Origin: Clostridiales bacterium
Lineage (GTDB): Bacteria > Bacillota > Clostridia > Peptostreptococcales > Anaerovoracaceae
Direction: 5' to 3'
Length of the DNA: 64,000 nucleotides
Assembly: GCA_022773945.1 (NCBI GenBank)
Contig: JALFNS010000010.1
Coordinates: 1 to 64,000 of the forward strand
Shown here: positions 42,001-50,146 of the stretch, piece after piece
Layout of the letters: each line of letters begins with the position of its first letter
How positions within the stretch are numbered: the stretch's first letter is position 1
Translations under genes and position numbers: made by a program
The notes under the pieces: generated by a model
Told to the model about the DNA's origin: nothing
The model's database searches: none
What the model saw: the letters and a program-made list of their open reading frames with translations, nothing else

Positions 42001-42529
42001 GGGATGTTCTGAAGCCGTCGAAGAAGTGAAGCACAGGAACCTTGCCCTCTATTGCGGACATGTGTGCCACTGCGGCCAGATCCATAACCTCCTGAGGAGA
42101 TCTTGATGCCAGCATTGCGAAGCCTGTCTGTCTGCACGCCATAACATCCGAATGGTCTCCGAAAATGTTCAGGGCATGTGTCGAAATCGCTCTGGCTGCC
42201 ACGTGTATAACCGTAGGAGTCTCCTCAGCGGCCAGCTTGTACATATTAGGTATCATGAGGAGAAGTCCCTGTGATGCCGTGAATGTGGATGTGAGCGCTC
42301 CTGCCGTAACAGCTCCGTGAACCGCACCTGCAGCTCCGCCTTCAGACTCCATCTCGACAACTTTGACTTCTTCCCCGAATATGTTCTTCCTGTTCACCGA
42401 TGCCCATGCATCCACGTTTTCGGCCATTACAGATGATGGTGTGATAGGATAGATTGCTGCAACTTCCGAGAAGGCATATGCAACATGTGCAGCAGCTGTG
42501 TTGCCGTCCATTGTTTTTCTAGCTCTCAC
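39002..42529 (-). CDS. nifJ: Pyruvate:ferredoxin (flavodoxin) oxidoreductase
   Basis: MDGNTAAAHVAYAFSEVAAIYPITPSSVMAENVDAW...CNWCSYVCPHA...CTGCGSCADVCP...ANATGCSSIWG. Likely start is GTG at 42529, with AAAGGAG 7-8 nt upstream, just after the polyferredoxin stop. Confidence 0.95.
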   Translation of the reverse strand: MRARKTMDGNTAAAHVAYAFSEVAAIYPITPSSVMAENVDAWASVNRKNIFGEEVKVVEMESEGGAAGAVHGAVTAGALTSTFTASQGLLLMIPNMYKLAAEETPTVIHVAARAISTHALNIFGDHSDVMACRQTGFAMLASRSPQEVMDLAAVAHMSAIEGKVPVLHFFDGFRTSHEQQKIYTWDYEDLKDMLDMDAVKRFKANALNPNHPHALGSAEQPETFFQHREACNKNYEEQVDVIIDCMNRVNERVERETPYKPYEFYGAPDAEEIIIAMGSVCDCAEEVCDYLNGKGRKVGVLSVRLYRPFSAKHFVAEIPSTVKKIAVLDRTKEPGSLGEPLYLDVVAALKGTEFEDRFIARGRYGLGSKDVQPGDVLAVYENLWSDSPKEEFTLSIEDDVTNLSIRGSENPDVAPKSVVACKFWGLGADGTVGANKNSVKIIGDNTDKYAQAYFQYDSKKSGGVTISHLRFGDEPIRSTYYVKQADFVACHKDTYLYRYYMVEDIKKGGTFLLNCPWKDEELDEKLPGNVKRYIAQNDINFYTCDAVTIARELGLRNRTNSVLQAAFFKLAGILPIEEARQYMKDAIKKTYGRKGQNIVDMNCAAVDAGIESVHKVEVPASWADAEGDIPKTLAEGRDKLHTDYINNVLKPTNGMYGDDVPVSAFKGLENGMVPSGTAAFEKRGIAVDIPAWDASRCMQCNWCSYVCPHAVIRPFILDKDEAEAYEGISVPFKDDESKFFAIGVSALDCTGCGSCADVCPARKKALEMVDGESNQDAAQADFDHLFHVVGSKPEMGSDESVRKSQFLQPLLEFSGACPGCGETPYAKLVTQLFGDRMFIANATGCSSIWGLSAPSSPYTVNSEGKGPAWANSLFEDNAEFGLGMAVAMKARRTEMQHVVERLAEKVEFADAAKAWLDNMDCSDCAGKMGDELVKVCEGSADEDAVYVVENKDMLPKPSMWIFGGDGWAYDIGYGGLDHVLASGENVNVLVFDTEVYSNTGGQSSKATPIGAVAQFAAAGKAVTKKNLAQIAIAYGYVYVAQVAMGANPAQTLKAIREAEAYDGPSLIICYAPCINHGVKKGMNKAMLEMKDAVRAGYWNLLRYNPAAVAEKKNPLSVDSAPPTEGYQDFLMGEVRYNSLKLKDPERAEKLFTEAEAFAADRYRKLVEQKKSLDKN

Positions 42530-42533
42530 TTTT

Positions 42534-43838
42534 CTATCTCCTTTCATCTTTCTCAGCTTTAAGTGCTTCTCTCTGTATGTAGTTGTACTCCGGAACCGGT
42601 CTCTCCTTGATAAGTCCTCTGGAGCATACATATGAACATACTCCGCAGTTGAGGCACTTCTCATGGTCGATGTCCGGATGTCCGTCAACCATCTCTATAG
42701 CATCGTTAGGGCAGTTGTCGGCGCAGTCTCCGCATCCGATACAGCCCATACCGCACACTTCCATTCTTCTCTCAGGATCCGCCTCCGACTCGCATGCAGC
42801 CTGCTTGACACCGATGTAAGGAACCATGGTGATCTTGTTTCTCGGACATGCTCTCATGCAGTCCCCGCAACCTACGCACTTGTCCGGATCCACGCTTGCC
42901 ACTCCGTACTGATTGGAGATGGCATCATATCTGCAGGCGCTGACACAGTCTCCCAGACCTACACAGCTGTACTCGCAAACATCCATGGAATCCAGATCCA
43001 GGTGAGCCTTCACAACGTCGCCGCAGCTCTCGTATCCTGCCTTCTTCAGCTTGAAGCTTCCCCATGAACCGCCGGTGCATCTCACCAGAGCCACTTCCTC
43101 CTTGGCTTTAGTCAGATCATGGAGAGTATCAACAATTATCTTCTTACGACATTTAACGGTACATGTAACGCAGCCTTCACACTTGCTGTAGTCAATAGCT
43201 GCGAATCTGCCGTCAACCTTGTCTCCCATAACCATGGTTATGGCATCCTTAGGGCATGCCAGTGCACAGTCTCCGCATCCGATACATCCGTATCCGCAAA
43301 GGCTGAGAGTCTTCTTCTCATCGTCTCTCGAAGAGCACGGAATGAAGTTTGTAGCATCCTTAGGAATCATTTCGATTATTTCCTGGATACAGCCCGACAG
43401 ACATGCTTCACATCCGGTGCACTTGTCTCTGTCAATGATCACGTTGCCGTCTTCCAGCTTCATGGCATCAAACTTGCATCTCTCGATACAGCTGCCTATT
43501 CCTATGCAGCCGTAGGAGCACTCGTCTCTGCTGAAGCCGGCAGCCTTAGCCGCATCGCAGCTCTCACATCCGGCCAGACGCTCCTTGCCGGCAGCGCTGC
43601 CTGCACACTTGACAAAGGCAACTTTCTCCTCCACTTCTACCGGTTCCACACCCATGATTTCCGCAATCGCCGCCACTGCTGCTGTATTCGCCGCAGGACA
43701 CAGAATGATGCTGCCTCCCTCCGCTATAGCCTCCGCACAGGCTGCGCAGGTCGGATAGCCGCATCCGCCGAATCCACCACAGTCAACACCCGGCAGCAGC
43801 GCGAGAATGCGCTTAGCTGTTTCCTGAACCATAGTCAT
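42534..43838 (-). CDS. RnfB-like soluble polyferredoxin (multiple 4Fe-4S motifs)
   Basis: MTMVQETAKRILALLPGVDCGGFGGCGYPTCAACAEAI head then repeated C-x2-C-x2-C-x3-C clusters; no N-terminal TM helix. Confidence 0.85.
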   Translation of the reverse strand: MTMVQETAKRILALLPGVDCGGFGGCGYPTCAACAEAIAEGGSIILCPAANTAAVAAIAEIMGVEPVEVEEKVAFVKCAGSAAGKERLAGCESCDAAKAAGFSRDECSYGCIGIGSCIERCKFDAMKLEDGNVIIDRDKCTGCEACLSGCIQEIIEMIPKDATNFIPCSSRDDEKKTLSLCGYGCIGCGDCALACPKDAITMVMGDKVDGRFAAIDYSKCEGCVTCTVKCRKKIIVDTLHDLTKAKEEVALVRCTGGSWGSFKLKKAGYESCGDVVKAHLDLDSMDVCEYSCVGLGDCVSACRYDAISNQYGVASVDPDKCVGCGDCMRACPRNKITMVPYIGVKQAACESEADPERRMEVCGMGCIGCGDCADNCPNDAIEMVDGHPDIDHEKCLNCGVCSYVCSRGLIKERPVPEYNYIQREALKAEKDERR

Positions 43839-44000
43839 TCTTTTACCTCCATTGTCTGATAAATATCTGTATTTTGTATACATTATTGAACATTTTTTAT
43901 CAAACGGCAGATTTTTGTTATTTATTTAACAATAATTAATCCCTCCGTTTGACAAGTCAATTTTAACACTTTCGACGGCTCAGTCAACGAATTTACAAAT

Positions 44001-44040
44001 AAAATCATGTTCTTTTTTTTGAGCAAAAGAACATGATTTT
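44001..44040 (-). terminator. Long hairpin (16-bp arms) downstream of the B12-activation gene
   Basis: aaaatcatgttctttt-ttttgagc-aaaagaacatgatttt. Confidence 0.65.
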
Positions 44041-44051
44041 CGATTATTTCG

Positions 44052-44729
44052 TTATTTATTTAACAGTCTTTCATAGCACATATTGCACCCCCTGCTGCTG
44101 CCTTTGCAGTAGGAGCAGGCTGACCCGGGATGCCGGTAGCTTTCATTCACCGAAAACACTATGCCCGCGCAGGATTTCTCCGGCATCAGCAGACTCCTGT
44201 CAGCAAGCGACACTCCGGCCGCATCGAAGTCCGTCAGGCCGGCGATAACACGGATTTCAGACACATCCATACCATAAAAGCCGGGGCCGAAGCTGCGGCT
44301 CACAGGGCAGTCTCCGGACATCTTCTCAAGAAGAAGCTCCCTCACCGCATCTGTAAATGCGGTTCCCCATATATCCTCGTAAACCTGTCTCAGAACGCTT
44401 CCTCCCTCTTCGGACGTGAACCCGCTCGTAGCCGCGAACACCCACAGTCCTCTGATGCTGTCGCTTCCGATTTTACCAAAGGCTTCGCATGTGAGAATCT
44501 CTCCGTCCACTTCCAGCTCCCGGCCGTTCAGTTCGAAGTCACTGTAATATGTGTACGCCGCCGCCGGCTTCATTTCCGGAAGGATCTCTCCGAGAACAAG
44601 GCGGGCTTCCTCTCTCATGCTGCAGTATTTCTCGCCTTCACGATCCAGTCCTGCTTCCTTAATAAATATTTCTTCGGCACGCTGAGCGCAAAGGCTAATA
44701 TCCGGTACGAAACGCAAAGTCCTGTTCAT
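44052..44729 (-). CDS. Stand-alone vitamin B12-dependent methionine synthase activation-domain protein
   Basis: MNRTLRFVPDISLCAQRAEEIFIKEAGLDREGE...GLWVFAATSGF...YEDIWGTAFTDAVRELLLEKM; Cys-rich C-terminus CSYCKGSSRGCNMCYERLL. Confidence 0.75.
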   Translation of the reverse strand: MNRTLRFVPDISLCAQRAEEIFIKEAGLDREGEKYCSMREEARLVLGEILPEMKPAAAYTYYSDFELNGRELEVDGEILTCEAFGKIGSDSIRGLWVFAATSGFTSEEGGSVLRQVYEDIWGTAFTDAVRELLLEKMSGDCPVSRSFGPGFYGMDVSEIRVIAGLTDFDAAGVSLADRSLLMPEKSCAGIVFSVNESYRHPGSACSYCKGSSRGCNMCYERLLNK

Positions 44730-44737
44730 GCAACCTC

Positions 44738-46114
44738 CTAAAAACCCAGACATTCAATGTACAGCGCCTGAAATTCCGGATCGTCGGCCGGCTCCAGATG
44801 CTCCGTCCTCTCAGCCAGATTCTCCATCCTCTCAAGCTGAGTCTCCGACAGCAGCGCCATGGCTGTCCCTGCCGAAGCGGCATTCCCCGCGGTAATTATC
44901 TTATCCGGGTTCACATCGGGAAGCAGTCCCGTCCTTACCGCACTCTCTCCGTCTATGTAGCTTCCGAAGGATCCGGCTACTATAACACGGTCCAGTTCCT
45001 CTGCGGTCCTGCCCGCCGATTTGAGGAGCAGCCTGTATGCCGCCTGAATGGCGCCTTTGGTGTACTGAAATTCTCTGATGTCCTTCTGAGTCAGGGCTAT
45101 ATCAGCCCTGCCCTCTCTGGCAAGTACAATGAAATGCCGCCCGGATTCTCCGGACACCATTCTCTCTGCCAGCTCCGCCGGTTCAATCTCCTCCGCCGGT
45201 ACCAGCCTGCCGCTTTTCTCCAGAACTCCGGCATCCAGCATGGCGGCAGCAGCATCTATAAGCCCTGAACCGCAGATTCCCGCAGCCGGGCTTCCTCCCA
45301 CAGTTGAGAAAACCACATCGCCGTCACGAATGGCGACTTTCTCTATAGCCCCCGCTTCGGCCCGCATTCCGCAGCTTATCGATGCGCCCTCGAATGCAGG
45401 TCCCGCCGCGGCCGAACATGCGCGGAGCCTTCCCTTGTCCGCCAGTATCAGCTCCCCGTTAGTTCCTATGTCAATATATAGAGTCAGTCCTTCAATCTTG
45501 TCGATTCCGGCAGCCGCCGCTCCTGCTGTGATATCGCCGCCCACATGGCCGCCGATTCCCGGAATGAGAATCACCTTACCATCCGGATTCATATCAATTC
45601 CCGAATCCGCGCCCTTCATCCTGCAGGTGCCCTCATAGGCGGGGCTGAAGGGTGCATGAGCCAGTGAGGCTACCGGATATCCTGCGAATATATGGGACAT
45701 GGTCGTATTGCCGCAGAGGGCGGCTGCGGTCACTTCGCCGGCGTCCACCCCGGCCTCACGGCAGAGGCTTTCAAGCATTCCGTTTATGCCGTCCAGAAGC
45801 TCCTCCCTCAGCAGTCGCTCCTCATCCTCACCGCGGCAGCAGAAGCTTATTCTGGATATAACGTCTCCGCCGTGAATTCTCTGCGGATTCGGAGCTCCTC
45901 CTGCAGCCAGACACTCTCCCGTCCCGAGATCATATATCATTCCGGCCAGAGTCGTTGTTCCTATATCAAATACCGCACCCGCACCTGATCCGGCGTCTAT
46001 AGCGAACTCTTCAAACCGGGTCAGGAGACCGGCCTTCCTTCTTCCTGCTTCTCCGTCATTTCCTGTGCCGCCGCATCTGCCGCAGCTGCTGCAGTCTCCC
46101 GTACATCTGAACAT
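44738..46114 (-). CDS. ASKHA-domain protein of the corrinoid reductive activator (RACo/DUF4445) type, lacking a full 2Fe-2S domain
   Basis: GAVFDIGTTTLAGMIYDL...NPQRIHGGDVISRI...CGNTTMSHIF...LIPGIGGHVGGDITAGAAA...LYIDIGTNGELIL...SAAAGPAFEGASI. Confidence 0.87.
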   Translation of the reverse strand: MFRCTGDCSSCGRCGGTGNDGEAGRRKAGLLTRFEEFAIDAGSGAGAVFDIGTTTLAGMIYDLGTGECLAAGGAPNPQRIHGGDVISRISFCCRGEDEERLLREELLDGINGMLESLCREAGVDAGEVTAAALCGNTTMSHIFAGYPVASLAHAPFSPAYEGTCRMKGADSGIDMNPDGKVILIPGIGGHVGGDITAGAAAAGIDKIEGLTLYIDIGTNGELILADKGRLRACSAAAGPAFEGASISCGMRAEAGAIEKVAIRDGDVVFSTVGGSPAAGICGSGLIDAAAAMLDAGVLEKSGRLVPAEEIEPAELAERMVSGESGRHFIVLAREGRADIALTQKDIREFQYTKGAIQAAYRLLLKSAGRTAEELDRVIVAGSFGSYIDGESAVRTGLLPDVNPDKIITAGNAASAGTAMALLSETQLERMENLAERTEHLEPADDPEFQALYIECLGF

Positions 46115-46209
46115 TAAAAATTCCCTTTCTCATATAATTCACGAACCGGCTGCTGCACACACTGCAACCGCCGGTTCACTTAATTCCATATAAACACTAT
46201 CCGGCCGGG

Positions 46210-46638
46210 CTACTTCCTGAAAGTCAGCCACACTCCCGAATATCCCAGTCTTATCGTCTTTTCATCAAGGATCTTGTACCTGAGACGGCACTCCTTGTTT
46301 ATGACCCAGCACGAAGGCGGATCGAAATCCGCATCATCGCACGAAAGCTCCAGGATTCCAATCTTGCCCGTATCGTCTCCCTTCATCGTGCCTGATATTC
46401 CCGGGTTCCCTGCTTCAGCATCATAGAGGCTGAAAGCTCCGTCCTCATCTATTCTCAATTCATAAAATCCCGTTTCCGTCACCTGATCCGAGGCCATGTC
46501 GTCACACTGCCATTCTCCAATCAGTCTCTCGGGCACCGCCGGCCCTCCGCAGGCGGTCATCAGAACAGCTGCCATAAGCAGCATAATCGCCACAGGCAGA
46601 ACAATTCCTCTTCGTCTCGCTTTTCCCGACCTCTTCAT
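46210..46638 (-). CDS. Small secreted lipoprotein
   Basis: Signal peptide with lipobox (LMTACGG) then a short domain LIGEWQCDD....GYSGVWLTF. Confidence 0.7.
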   Translation of the reverse strand: MKRSGKARRRGIVLPVAIMLLMAAVLMTACGGPAVPERLIGEWQCDDMASDQVTETGFYELRIDEDGAFSLYDAEAGNPGISGTMKGDDTGKIGILELSCDDADFDPPSCWVINKECRLRYKILDEKTIRLGYSGVWLTFRK

Positions 46639-46696
46639 AATTAATATCCTCCGAACAAAATGATGATTTTTTCTAATTGTACCATATTCGGAGAAC

Positions 46697-47272
46697 TTAA
46701 TCTATAAAACTATGGGCGAAAGCCACGGCACGCGCCTCCTTGCCCTCATCCATGAATGGCTCCTTCAGATTCCTGTGCCGTTCAGCCAGCATTCCAGCAT
46801 ATTCCATGCCGCAGTGACGGCAGAAGCGTTTCATCATCTCCTCGTAGAGATCCGCACCCTTCTCCACCGGATATCCGCAGGTGGTTATAACTGCCAGCTT
46901 CTTCCCCCTGAGAAGAGCCGGTCCGTGGGGATCGTCCCCGTAATACTTGCACGATGAATACACCAGCCTGTCAAGCACCGCCTTCACAGGCGCCGGTGCC
47001 GACCAGAGATATACAGGTGCCGCCACCACGATAAGCTCGCTGTCCGCAGCAGCTTCAAGCAAAGGCCCCATGTCATCATCGACGGCACAGCATATATGCT
47101 CCTTGTCCTTCTGACATTCCAGGCACACCCTGCATCCTGCTATATTCTTCTCATATACATCAAAGTATTCAATGTCCGCTCCTGCATCTGCCAGTTTGTC
47201 CATAAAAGGTCTGAGCAGCGATGCCGTATTTCCTTTCTTTCTCGGACTTCCGAAAATAACCGTTACCTTCAC
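46697..47272 (-). CDS. Flavodoxin-family NAD(P)H-dependent oxidoreductase
   Basis: VKVTVIFGSPRKKGNTASLL...VVAAPVYLWSAPAPVKAVLDR; probable GTG start at 47272 preceded by GGGAGG. Confidence 0.85.
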   Translation of the reverse strand: MKVTVIFGSPRKKGNTASLLRPFMDKLADAGADIEYFDVYEKNIAGCRVCLECQKDKEHICCAVDDDMGPLLEAAADSELIVVAAPVYLWSAPAPVKAVLDRLVYSSCKYYGDDPHGPALLRGKKLAVITTCGYPVEKGADLYEEMMKRFCRHCGMEYAGMLAERHRNLKEPFMDEGKEARAVAFAHSFID

Positions 47273-47419
47273 GCTTCCTCCCTTTCTTTGTCTGCTTATA
47301 GAACAGGAGTCACAACTGACAGGACAAACTCCCACAGCCGGACTCCATTATCTATTAACCGTATATATCAACCCCTTGATGGAGTGATAGTAGCATTTAA
47401 GAACACACTGTGCCGCAAC

Positions 47420-47452
47420 TTGTCATTTTTGACAGGCTGGTTGTCATTTTTG
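47420..47452. promoter_or_regulatory. Candidate LytTR-type direct-repeat operator
   Basis: TTGTCATTTTTG at 47420-47431 and 47441-47452, exact 12-mers at 21 bp phase, at the end of an AgrC-like kinase gene next to a LytTR regulator gene. Confidence 0.45.
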
Positions 47453-48742
47453 GTTCTGCTGTACATTGTACAGTACCAGCTCGGCAGTGAAGGTTCCCTG
47501 TTCTCTGCGGGCCTCGAAGGCTCCTCCCAGCTTTTGCACACACATTCGCACATTGGCAAGACCCATTCCGTGCTTGCCTGAATCCTTCTTTGTGGTTCTG
47601 AATATTCCCTTCTTTGAATCCTGTTCAACACAAGGGTTCTCTATTCGCACGCAGAGCATGCCGTCAACGTACTTGATTCCCGCGAATATACGTCTGTCAT
47701 CCTCCACAACCCGCGCTGCCGCTTCTATGGCATTGTCCAGAAGATTTCCCAATATGGTTATGCTCATCTCATAGTCAAGATTCATCCCTGCCGGTATTGA
47801 AATGTCCGTGTCCACACGGATGTTTTCGGCGAAAGCTTCGCTGATTTTGAAGTTGAGTATTCCGTCTATAACCGAATTGCCCGTGGATATCACTCTCTCC
47901 GGACTCTCCATCCTCACATTGAGTCCGCGAAGCACCTCTTTAATGCCTTCACTGTCATCTCTGTCAGCGAAATATCCCAGCATGTTCAGATTGTTTCTTA
48001 CATCATGGCGGAAGCTCCGCAGACTGTTCTGCATCTCCTCCATTTCCATGAAGTGATCCGCCTGAATATGGATCTGCTGTTCCATGAGAACCTTTCTCTT
48101 GAACTCAGACTGCTTCTTTTCGAATTCACCGTATATGTAGAAAAGGAGCACTCCCATTATTATCAGCGCCACGTTTTCAGTTATCCCCACATAGTTGACC
48201 AGACGGTTTATCTCCGCATCGGTCATAGAAGGTGTTACATACAGTCTCATGCTGATATTTGATATGAGCATTATAAGCGGCATTATCATGAGAACGGCGG
48301 CATTCTTCGCTGACATTCTGAAGGTTTCTTCCCTCTTCTCAGCCATATGGGAGATGAGAAGTATAAGAAGACAGTAACCTATGTGGCCCGCTGCGGCCAG
48401 TGAATTTCTCACCCACTCCTCCGCGACCTGATAGTCCACCTCCCAGAAAATGAATGACCAGGATATGCTTATGGCCAGAAGAGTAAAAGAGAGCAGAAAC
48501 TTCTTGGAAAAATTCTTCTCAAAAAACGGCATTATGTACATTATGCCTACCGCTTCCGCTACAAGCATGTCATACAGATTAGCAGAAGGCCACAGTGCGC
48601 CGTAAAAAGCGACAGCTATGAAAAAGAGAATCCAGGGAATCTTCTTCGCCCGCTTCATGGGGCCGAACATTTTACTGACTCCGTAAACAAGAACAAAACA
48701 GTCAATAACCCCGTAACACCACAGATAAACAATATCTCTCAT
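47444..48742 (-). CDS. AgrC-like sensor histidine kinase with GHKL ATPase domain
   Basis: Multi-TM N-terminus; SLRSFRHDVRNNLNML...ILGNLLDNAIEAA...KHGMGLANVRMCVQKLGG. Confidence 0.92.
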   Translation of the reverse strand: MRDIVYLWCYGVIDCFVLVYGVSKMFGPMKRAKKIPWILFFIAVAFYGALWPSANLYDMLVAEAVGIMYIMPFFEKNFSKKFLLSFTLLAISISWSFIFWEVDYQVAEEWVRNSLAAAGHIGYCLLILLISHMAEKREETFRMSAKNAAVLMIMPLIMLISNISMRLYVTPSMTDAEINRLVNYVGITENVALIIMGVLLFYIYGEFEKKQSEFKRKVLMEQQIHIQADHFMEMEEMQNSLRSFRHDVRNNLNMLGYFADRDDSEGIKEVLRGLNVRMESPERVISTGNSVIDGILNFKISEAFAENIRVDTDISIPAGMNLDYEMSITILGNLLDNAIEAAARVVEDDRRIFAGIKYVDGMLCVRIENPCVEQDSKKGIFRTTKKDSGKHGMGLANVRMCVQKLGGAFEARREQGTFTAELVLYNVQQNQK

Positions 48743-48745
48743 TGA

Positions 48746-49453
48746 TTATACCCCGCTCTTCCAGAGCATATATTTCATATGCTCCCCCTGAACACTGTCT
48801 CTGTATGACCTGCTCACAGGCAGAACCGTCCCGTCTGACAGCATTATATCTGTCACATTAACCTTTCGTATTGCATCCATGTTGACTATATATGAAGCAT
48901 GGATGCGGAGAAAAATACTTTTGTCAAGCTCCTCGCAGACATTATTGATCTTCCCGTAGAATTCCGACTCCCCGTTCTTCGTTTTTATGCAGACTTTGCG
49001 TCCCCTTCCCTCGAAATAGAGAATATCGTCGCAGGAAATCTGATGGGTGCATTTGCCTTCCTTGAAGAAATAATACTTCCTGCAGGTGCGCATGTATTCC
49101 ATGCACTCTCCCGTCACCTTCCTGACCTGATCCTCAGTGAAAGGTTTCTCCATAAACCGGAAGGGCAGGCACTCGAAAACCTTGTAAACATGCTCTCTGT
49201 GCTGAGTCATGAATACAATAAGAGCGCTTTCATCTTTCTTTCTGATTTCACCTGCCAGCTGTACGCCATCGGTACTGCCGATTTCTATATCCAGGAAATA
49301 TACACTCGCCTTACCGCCTGAATCCATCCATGTGCGAATGCTCTCTCCCGAGGTAAAGACCTCCGTCTCCACCTCGGGGAGCTTCATATCCAGAATGGTT
49401 TCTTCCACAAGTGATGCTGTTTTTCTGTCGTCGTCACAAATTACTATGAGCAT
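48746..49453 (-). CDS. LytTR-family response regulator (AgrA-like)
   Basis: Receiver VYFLDIEIGSTDGVQLAGEIRK and LytTR domain ILYFEGRGRKVCIKTKNGE...FLRIHASYIVNMDAIRKV...VLPVSRSYRD. Confidence 0.94.
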   Translation of the reverse strand: MLIVICDDDRKTASLVEETILDMKLPEVETEVFTSGESIRTWMDSGGKASVYFLDIEIGSTDGVQLAGEIRKKDESALIVFMTQHREHVYKVFECLPFRFMEKPFTEDQVRKVTGECMEYMRTCRKYYFFKEGKCTHQISCDDILYFEGRGRKVCIKTKNGESEFYGKINNVCEELDKSIFLRIHASYIVNMDAIRKVNVTDIMLSDGTVLPVSRSYRDSVQGEHMKYMLWKSGV

Positions 49454-49462
49454 TCTCTTTCT

Positions 49463-49774
49463 CTACAGCAGGGCAAGGATGTCATCCTTAGGCATTGCGC
49501 CTACAGCCTTATTGGCAATTTCGCCCTTCTTCATAACTACCAGTGTAGGTATGCTTGTAACTCCGAACTGCGCGGCCAGAGCCTGCTGCTCGTCTATATT
49601 GATTTTTCCCACCTTGATGTCCGGGCGTTCTGCCGCTATCTCCTCGAGAACCGGACCCACCATCCGGCAGGGACCGCACCATGATGCCCAGAAATCCAGA
49701 AGCACAGGTTTCTCGGAGTCCATAACCTCAATAAGAAAATTCTCTTCGCTGATATTAATAGTCGACATTTCCAA
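49463..49774 (-). CDS. trxA: Thioredoxin
   Basis: VLLDFWASWCGPCRMVGPVLEEIA...FGVTSIPTLVVMKKGE. Confidence 0.96.
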   Translation of the reverse strand: MEMSTINISEENFLIEVMDSEKPVLLDFWASWCGPCRMVGPVLEEIAAERPDIKVGKINIDEQQALAAQFGVTSIPTLVVMKKGEIANKAVGAMPKDDILALL

Positions 49775-49800
49775 TCCTCCTTATTTTTTCCTACAGCTTA

Positions 49801-49830
49801 ATTATACCTTAATGGGATATTTATTCACAA
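49801..49830 (-). promoter_or_regulatory. Candidate promoter of the trxA-LytTR-kinase operon
   Basis: Minus: TTGTGA - 18 bp - TATAAT about 27 bp upstream of the trxA ATG. Confidence 0.6.
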
Positions 49831-50146
49831 GAATATCAAACTGAAAAAGCAGGATTTCCGTTTCAGCTTCACACTTTCCGGAAAGCTTGCCTTCCTGGGA
49901 GGAGTCCAGCTCTGCGCGGGAACACTCTTTCAGGCCATGGGCAAGCCGGCACTGGCAACCCTCGTGTCACTCGGCAAGCAGGTTATCTTTTACGTTCCCG
50001 CCATGCTGATTCTGGCGTCTTTAATAGGTATTGACGGAATACTGTGGGCAGGTCCGATTTCCGAGTTTCTGGCCTTCGTACTTGGCGGCGGGCTGATGAT
50101 CAGGGAAATCAGACGGCTGGACCGCCATACCACCGTTTCTTCGTAA
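49802..50146 (+). pseudogene. C-terminal remnant of a MATE-family efflux transporter
   Basis: Frame open from just after TAA at 49799-49801: KLAFLGGVQLCAGTLFQAMGKPALATLVSLGKQVIFYVPAMLILASLIGIDGILWAGPISEFLAFVLGGGLMIREIRRL; no N-terminal two thirds present. Confidence 0.75.
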
